Part shown: positions 59,463-64,000 of the stretch, one piece after another
Position numbering within the stretch: the stretch's first letter is position 1
How the letters are laid out: each line of letters starts with the position of its first letter
Source of the DNA: Actinomycetota bacterium
GTDB taxonomy: Bacteria > Actinomycetota > Actinomycetes > Nanopelagicales > Nanopelagicaceae
Direction of reading: 5' to 3'
Assembly (NCBI GenBank): GCA_026392935.1
Contig: JAPLBE010000012.1
Span: forward strand, 51,261-115,260
Length of the DNA stretch: 64,000 bases
Notes under the pieces: model-generated
The model's input: only the letters and a program-made list of their open reading frames with translations
Database searches by the model: none
What the model was told of the DNA's origin: nothing
Program-made: the position numbers and the translations under genes

Positions 59463-60589
59463 GGCGCTGCCTTCTTATATAACTCGCCCGTGGACATTCC
59501 CAGAGATGCAGTGATGTTGTCTTCGAAGGAATCGCCAGTCATTTGATTCTCAAGAATTTTCATATACGCATCTAATCCGTATTCGGCAATTAACCATTCA
59601 TACATGAGCGAGCCGAGAGAGTAAGAGGCTTCATGTGCCTCGGAGAATTTACGTTTATCCTCAATCTTCCTCAGAGCCTTCTCAATCGCTGTTGTCGAAG
59701 TAAATGTTGCAATGATCTTCAAATGGCGATAGCTCTTTACTTCCTCAATGAAATTGCTGTGTAAATCTAGGTACTCCTTCTTTGTATTTGATGCCATCGC
59801 AAAGGAGATGGTATTTGCTGAGCCTTCTCTGAAGGTGGTTGGAAAATGCAGGGAATAGAAGTCTTGGCCATCCATATTCTTATCTGCTCTTTTTTGGTAG
59901 AGGTCTTCAAATTTCGGTCTGAAGTAGTAATCCTGGACTACATGCCAATACTCGTGAGGCATGACCTGAATTGCATATCTGCGCATCGATTTATTCGATG
60001 CCTTGCTAGAGGCCAATACGCCTGTGTGACCTTCGAAAACTCCAGGAGGACCCTCGATAAACCACGCTGCAAGACCGAGATTGTGTTCTTGATCCCTGCC
60101 TTGGCGCCATGCTTCAAACCATGGGAGGTGCTCATCTAAGTACCGAGCCAAAATCGGCTGTGTACGTAAGTATTTTTCATCTTTCTCGGTATACATGTAG
60201 ACGTTTACTACTTCTTTTTTAGTGAAAAATGAACCATATAGTTTGGATGCGTACTCAACTTGCGAGGTATAGAGCTTCTTTAGATCTTTAGGGAAGCTAC
60301 TACTGACGTGATACACGAGCTTCACATTATTGAGATTTCCGGCATCGGCTCTGGAGCGAATTTGCGCATATGCCTTTAGCTTTGTCTTTTCGTAGTGCGC
60401 TGCCTGAAGAACCCAGGTCTGCTTCTTGCCGCTCTGGATGCATACATAAGCTACGTTAGAAGAAGAAGTTACTTCATTTAACTTCTTACACGGAGTTCCA
60501 GGCTTGATGGCAGCTGAAGCTGAAGTCGAAAGAAAGGCAAGCGGTAAGGAAATGATTGCAACTAACGCAATTGCGTAGGCCCGCTTCAT
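59432..60589 (-). CDS. secreted putative HExxH metallopeptidase (copy 1)
   Basis: 385 residues. Signal peptide (KRAYAIALVAIISLPLAF, about ASA|AIKP), then the two-Cys module GTPCKKLNE...YVCIQSGKKQTWVL, then a catalytic-looking domain with VMPHEYWHVVQDYYF (zinc HExxH near residue 210) and FREGSANTISFA about 45 residues later, whose Glu could be the third ligand (gluzincin pattern). ATG 60589 chosen; a -10 lies 7 nt upstream and the signal peptide follows directly. Substrate unknown. Paralog of the next gene. Confidence 0.78.
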   Translation of the reverse strand: MKRAYAIALVAIISLPLAFLSTSASAAIKPGTPCKKLNEVTSSSNVAYVCIQSGKKQTWVLQAAHYEKTKLKAYAQIRSRADAGNLNNVKLVYHVSSSFPKDLKKLYTSQVEYASKLYGSFFTKKEVVNVYMYTEKDEKYLRTQPILARYLDEHLPWFEAWRQGRDQEHNLGLAAWFIEGPPGVFEGHTGVLASSKASNKSMRRYAIQVMPHEYWHVVQDYYFRPKFEDLYQKRADKNMDGQDFYSLHFPTTFREGSANTISFAMASNTKKEYLDLHSNFIEEVKSYRHLKIIATFTSTTAIEKALRKIEDKRKFSEAHEASYSLGSLMYEWLIAEYGLDAYMKILENQMTGDSFEDNITASLGMSTGELYKKAAPHILAAFSAR

Positions 60590-60596
60590 GGGCAGA

Positions 60597-60602
60597 ATCG
60601 TA
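60597..60602 (-). promoter_or_regulatory. -10 hexamer, leaderless start of the 60589 gene
   Basis: TACGAT on the minus strand, 7 nt before the ATG at 60589. Confidence 0.5.
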
Positions 60603-60659
60603 GCAATGGGGCAGAAATCTCTCTTAGGCCCCATGTACTATTCAAGTGGAGTGAGCGAA

Positions 60660-61733
60660 CTACCAGCCATAAGTGAGTGTCTTGAGGTAGGTGCGCAGCT
60701 GCGTGAAGAATTCTGCAGTTGATATCTTATAGATCTGCTGAAAAGCAGTTGGGAAGTCACTGCCATTACCGATCAATCTGATTACTTCCAGCACGTCATT
60801 GAGGGTGTGGCCTTTCATGACCAAATACTCATTCATCAATAGCCCAAGGCCATATTCGCAGCCATTGTTGGCTCCAAAACCTTCGGCGGCTAGATTCTTC
60901 TCCCATTTGTCGAGAGCAGCCATGCACTGTGTCTTATCTCTGGCGCTTAACTCTACTTTTTGCGCTGCTCCGTAATTAGCAAAAGACTTTCGATCTTCAA
61001 AGTGTGTAAGAACTATTCCCATTCCAAGACTTGCAGAACCCTCCCTAAGCCAATCGGGAATTTTCGCGAAGTGTTCTTTTTGGAGTTCTTGTTGGTAGAG
61101 GTGGAAGAGCTCATGGCCACCTTGCACCAACATGGTATTGCGCATGGTGGCGTCATCACGAATTTTGATTCCGCGCCAGACTGCTGTTACGCGACAGCTG
61201 GCTCCACCCTGATTGGGAGAAAGCCAAGACATACATGGGGATATATCTTTCAGCTGGTCCTTTATCCAAGCTTCATCTTCACCGACAATCCATTTGGGAA
61301 CATAACCTAACGGCATCAATTGCTCATAGAGAGTAAAGGCATATTGAGCATTTTCGGTCATGCGAATGACTGCTTTATCACTCGGTGATTGTAGAAAGAT
61401 GTTAAGGGAGGGTGCAGTTTTGATTCTTGTGCTGACAAGTTTTGCGCCGTATTCGTCGACCGCTTTGAAGCGAGCTGCATCTTTTCCATAGACTGCGAAA
61501 GGATCACTCTGCGTGGTGGCGGGTTTGCTAACAGCTACGCCCTTACTCCATTTCTGCTTCTTGCCAGATTTAACGCATGTGAATTTCTTACCGTTCTCGA
61601 TTACTGAGCTTCCTGCATTGGGGCATGTAGCTCCCGGTTTAGGAGTTGCGGCGTTGGCTGTGTTGCCCAAGCCAATTGTTATAAGGGTAAGCAAAGTCAG
61701 TGAAATGGTTACTGATCGCAGCGGTAGGTGCAC
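60660..61733 (-). CDS. secreted putative HExxH metallopeptidase (copy 2)
   Basis: 357 residues from a GTG. Signal peptide (about ANA|ATPK), module GATCPNAGS...FTCVKSGKKQKWSKG, then QGGHELFHLYQQEL (HExxH near residue 215) and IPDWLREGSASLGMG with a downstream Glu, the same spacing as copy 1. Late segments (NGCEYGLGLLMNEYLVMKG) parallel YSLGSLMYEWLIAEYG of copy 1. Probably a zinc peptidase of the cell surface; activity not shown by sequence alone. Confidence 0.78.
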   Translation of the reverse strand: MHLPLRSVTISLTLLTLITIGLGNTANAATPKPGATCPNAGSSVIENGKKFTCVKSGKKQKWSKGVAVSKPATTQSDPFAVYGKDAARFKAVDEYGAKLVSTRIKTAPSLNIFLQSPSDKAVIRMTENAQYAFTLYEQLMPLGYVPKWIVGEDEAWIKDQLKDISPCMSWLSPNQGGASCRVTAVWRGIKIRDDATMRNTMLVQGGHELFHLYQQELQKEHFAKIPDWLREGSASLGMGIVLTHFEDRKSFANYGAAQKVELSARDKTQCMAALDKWEKNLAAEGFGANNGCEYGLGLLMNEYLVMKGHTLNDVLEVIRLIGNGSDFPTAFQQIYKISTAEFFTQLRTYLKTLTYGW

Positions 61734-61739
61734 CCCTGC

Positions 61740-61745
61740 AGATTA
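61740..61745 (-). promoter_or_regulatory. -10 hexamer, leaderless GTG start of the 61733 gene
   Basis: TAATCT on the minus strand, 6 nt before the GTG at 61733. Confidence 0.5.
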
Positions 61746-61828
61746 GACCCGCTTAATCACGCCCCACAAGTGACTTTGGCGGTGAATACGCACCAGACAT
61801 GTTGCCGGAGTTGTTCAAAACCTTCGAT

Positions 61829-62182
61829 CTATTGCGCAAGTAGTCGAGAGAGAATCTTTACTGTCAGGGAGTTTCTGTTATTTGCCACCCATCGATACCC
61901 AATTCGGGAAATTGGTCCTAAGGCAGTAATGAATGCACTGCTTACTCTGTTGCCCCGTGCTTTAAGCAAGAAGGCGACCGCTGCTGCCCCACTCCAGGTG
62001 TTCTCTTGGTAAACCACAAATACTTCACGCGAGCACTGCTCTTTGCTCAACTTGTAAATAGTGAGATCAGCGGTGTGGAAATCAATCGCGTTCGTTACAA
62101 GTTTCTTATCCACCCATGAGAGTGCATTCTTGCAAAACTCGCATTGCCCGTCGTAGATAACAGTAACTTCATTAACTCCCAT
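61829..62182 (-). CDS. DCC-family thiol-disulfide oxidoreductase-like protein (DUF393)
   Basis: 117 residues: VIYDGQCEFCKNALSWVDK with the DGxCxxC redox-type motif near the start, then AAVAFLLKARG and ISRIGYRWVANNR, the DUF393 pattern. Likely a thioredoxin-like protein in the cytoplasm or membrane face. Lies 22 nt behind the small CDGSH-like gene, so perhaps cotranscribed. Confidence 0.88.
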   Translation of the reverse strand: MGVNEVTVIYDGQCEFCKNALSWVDKKLVTNAIDFHTADLTIYKLSKEQCSREVFVVYQENTWSGAAAVAFLLKARGNRVSSAFITALGPISRIGYRWVANNRNSLTVKILSRLLAQ

Positions 62183-62204
62183 AATGGGTGAGAAGAAAAA
62201 GTGC

Positions 62205-62354
62205 TTAGTTGTTCTTTACAAATTCAGAAGCGTGTGGGAAGCCAGCAGCTTCAAGCTTCTCAGCAAGTTCAGCCTTAACTGCCTTTACGACCTTATGTGT
62301 TCCATCGCAGTTCTTCTCTTCATCTCTGGTGTAAGTACATGTGCAAGCACCCAT
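62205..62354 (-). CDS. 49-residue CDGSH-type iron-sulfur protein
   Basis: Reads MGACTCTYTRDEEKNCDGTH then a helical, lysine-rich tail ending FPHASEFVKNN. The C-x-C...C-D-G-T-H arrangement is that of CDGSH (mitoNEET-type) [2Fe-2S] domains, where three Cys and one His hold the cluster; the spacing here is shorter than usual. AAGGA lies 4-5 nt before the ATG. 22 nt before the DCC gene on the same strand, which suggests a redox pair. Confidence 0.7.
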   Translation of the reverse strand: MGACTCTYTRDEEKNCDGTHKVVKAVKAELAEKLEAAGFPHASEFVKNN

Positions 62355-62410
62355 GATTTCCTTCTTTCGGTAAGGGATATGTAGGTAATCTTACAACGAA
62401 ATCTATTAGA

Positions 62411-63628
62411 TTACTTTTTGAGAAGCTGGGTTAATTCTGCGTAGATGCAGCTGAGAGCTTCGCTGGTACTTACTCTTTTTTCTACTGCGGCGTTTACGGT
62501 GTTGCCTACTATTTCGCAGGCTTTGAGACCGGCGCGGGAAATTGGGCGCTCTTCTTGAGCAATAGTTGCGTTAATCCGCGCAACTTCCAGTACATCAGAT
62601 CGAAAATGTTTATCGAACTGAGCAGAGCCGAGAACTTCAAGTGAAGAAGTCTCCAGAGCGTTGCTCTTCAGCCCATCTTCTAGTAGTTGCGCCTTGGATG
62701 TTAAGAACATTGCTAATTCAAATGCTTCATCTTTCAGATGTGAAGTTGAAGGTATCGACCAAAGAGGACTGTAGAGATTTGGTGCGCGACCTGCAGGGCC
62801 AGCAGGAACAAGTGCCACACCGCTACGTTCTGCTAGTTCTGGATTTGTTCCCAATACATGCGCGTATTCCATACCGACATCCATAATGATTCCAGCACGT
62901 CCGGCGGCGAAATCTCGTCGGATCTCTGGAAAACTCATCATTCCTTGTTCTGGTGGTGAAACAGTGTTCAAAATACCTAGATAGGTTTTTAGCGCAGCAA
63001 AATGGCGATCATCTGGAGAGCAAGCTTTTCCATCTGCATCAATCCATCGTGCTCCAAATGAACCTAGAAATGACCCGATGGTCCAGACCGAATGGCCACC
63101 GCCTGCTGCTCCGCGAGTTTCAAATCCATAAAAATCAGCATGTCCATCAGCGCGCACGGCGCTCTGTAATTCAGTAGCAACTGACTTCAACTCTTCCCAC
63201 GTTTGCGGAATCTGTAATCCATATTTTTCAAAGAGATCTCTGCGATAGAGCAGTGATCCACTTACATTGACGCACGGCAATCCCAGAACTTTTTCTCCTT
63301 GCATCGCTGCCTGACGAGTCGCTTGGGTAACATCATCTAGATTCAGATTATGCGCACGCATTCGTGGTGCTAAATCCTCAACTAAGTTCAGATCGCCCAT
63401 CTGCTGCAAAATCACTTCGTCATTGCAAATCAAATCAAATGCTGGGTCTGGTGAGTGAAAGGATTCGGTCATCTGATCAAACATGTGTTCAAGCGTGCCG
63501 ACACCGACGGCGTCCCACACAAGCTCAGTTGTGATTCCAGTCTTCGCTTCAAATTCTTTTAGGGCAGCGGGAAGATTTCCAAATGGGAACCAGCGCTCTT
63601 GATAAACCCTTACTGTAGATCGACCCAT
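62411..63628 (-). CDS. sugar ABC transporter substrate-binding protein without signal peptide
   Basis: 405 residues of the extracellular solute-binding protein family 1: VRVYQERWFPFGNLPAALKEFEAKTG, FDLICNDEVILQQMGDL, LPCVNVSGSLLYRRDLFEKYG, IPQTWEELKSVATEL and FAAGRAGIIMDVGMEY. The frame opens directly in the mature domain; no signal peptide or lipobox is seen upstream. No permease or ATPase gene is beside it in this window; the neighbour is an SDR. A 25-bp tandem duplication covers the start codon. Either the export signal is missing or the protein acts inside the cell. Confidence 0.85.
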   Translation of the reverse strand: MGRSTVRVYQERWFPFGNLPAALKEFEAKTGITTELVWDAVGVGTLEHMFDQMTESFHSPDPAFDLICNDEVILQQMGDLNLVEDLAPRMRAHNLNLDDVTQATRQAAMQGEKVLGLPCVNVSGSLLYRRDLFEKYGLQIPQTWEELKSVATELQSAVRADGHADFYGFETRGAAGGGHSVWTIGSFLGSFGARWIDADGKACSPDDRHFAALKTYLGILNTVSPPEQGMMSFPEIRRDFAAGRAGIIMDVGMEYAHVLGTNPELAERSGVALVPAGPAGRAPNLYSPLWSIPSTSHLKDEAFELAMFLTSKAQLLEDGLKSNALETSSLEVLGSAQFDKHFRSDVLEVARINATIAQEERPISRAGLKACEIVGNTVNAAVEKRVSTSEALSCIYAELTQLLKK

Positions 63629-63656
63629 TTTCCCTTACTGTAGATCGACCCATTTT
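63607..63656. repeat. 25-bp tandem duplication over a start codon
   Basis: Two perfect 25-bp copies, each containing the ATG and first six codons of the binding-protein gene on the minus strand. The upstream copy's ATG (63653) is out of frame; the downstream ATG (63628) gains an AAGGGAAA ribosome-site-like sequence from the copy before it. Confidence 0.9.
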
Positions 63657-63682
63657 CCGACCCCACTTTCTCTCGTTGAGAC

Positions 63683-64000
63683 TTAATTCTTGATGATGTA
63701 TCCACCGTCTACTACAACTACTGAACCTGTCATGAATGAAGACTCTGGGCCAGAAATCCAGAAGATAGATTTGGCAATCTCCGCCGGAAGGCCAACACGG
63801 TTTAGTGCATGCATGGATTCAACCTGCTTGCGATAGGCAACTGGATCACTTGATTTTTCCAGACCATCTAAAGTGAAAGGTGTTTCTATCCAGCCTGGCG
63901 CAATAGCATTGACGCGAACTTCAGGTGCAAGCTCTAGTGCTAGCGACTTTGTCAGTGAATCGACGGCACCTTTTGTTGCGCAGTAAGCGGCATAGCCATC
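63683..64000 (-). CDS. short-chain dehydrogenase (C-terminal part; N-terminus off the window)
   Basis: 106 codons at the window edge: YAAYCATKGAVDSLTKSLAL with catalytic Tyr-x3-Lys(-x) region, RVNAIAPGWIETPFTLDGLE, and the end FMTGSVVVVDGGYIIKN. SDR family, likely a sugar or alcohol dehydrogenase in the operon that continues with the binding protein. Identity limited by truncation. Confidence 0.85.
   Translation of the reverse strand, partial: DGYAAYCATKGAVDSLTKSLALELAPEVRVNAIAPGWIETPFTLDGLEKSSDPVAYRKQVESMHALNRVGLPAEIAKSIFWISGPESSFMTGSVVVVDGGYIIKN

Noticed and set aside
62184..62384. 66-codon rightward frame opposite the CDGSH-like gene
   Set aside because: It is antisense to the 49-codon frame that has a ribosome site and a conserved CDGTH motif.

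Overview
The window reads as a chromosomal segment of a small-genome, low-G+C actinobacterium, most like the freshwater acI lineage (Nanopelagicales/Planktophila). This rests on an actinobacterial LexA box (CGAAC-N4-GTTCG) in front of lexA, a lexA-LysM divergent pair, an nrdR-nrdJ (class II reductase) operon, tight gene packing, and many genes whose -10 hexamer sits 6-7 nt before the start codon, as expected for leaderless mRNAs. The taxonomic call is inference. No rRNA, phage, insertion sequence or CRISPR array was seen.

Region 1 (1-15.6 kb): a sugar locus. A sugar ABC importer (ATPase, two permeases, binding protein), a GntR/FCD regulator, a degenerate metallo-beta-lactamase-fold protein, an SDR and an MDR dehydrogenase run rightward. 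A 2-hydroxyacid dehydrogenase, a zinc dehydrogenase and a DHDPS-family lyase run leftward. Facing them is a complete L-rhamnose route: isomerase, rhamnulose-1-phosphate aldolase/lactaldehyde dehydrogenase fusion and rhamnulokinase. Similar TTGT-N3-ACAA-type palindromes lie in the promoters of the importer and the isomerase.

Region 2 (15.6-28 kb): nrdJ and nrdR, the SOS pair LysM protein/LexA, small conserved genes, then a leftward amine-utilisation operon (APC permease, glutamine-synthetase-like ligase, aldehyde dehydrogenase, SDR) and a class II glutamine amidotransferase.

Region 3 (28-39.8 kb): secreted and surface proteins, including a 1670-residue Ig-like repeat protein and a pentapeptide-repeat protein, followed by pyruvate phosphate dikinase.

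Region 4 (39.8-50.7 kb): a leftward cluster with a glycerol-type ABC importer that has two different ATPases (GlpS/GlpT-like), a long binding protein, a PF04909 amidohydrolase, a DUF59 protein and two unknown proteins. Two MDR oxidoreductases lie upstream. Parts of this resemble the accessory set of actinobacterial propane monooxygenase clusters, without the monooxygenase.

Region 5 (50.7-64 kb): VOC, tandem MFS transporters, a small monooxygenase-fold protein, OsmC, cyclopropane synthase, a 19-residue-repeat secreted protein, an unusual duplicated tRNA-like locus (56.2-56.9 kb), many small leaderless genes, TspO, two secreted HExxH proteins, a DCC thioredoxin-like protein, a 49-residue CDGSH-type iron-sulfur protein not covered by the usual length cut-offs, a sugar-binding protein without a signal peptide, and a partial SDR at the right edge.
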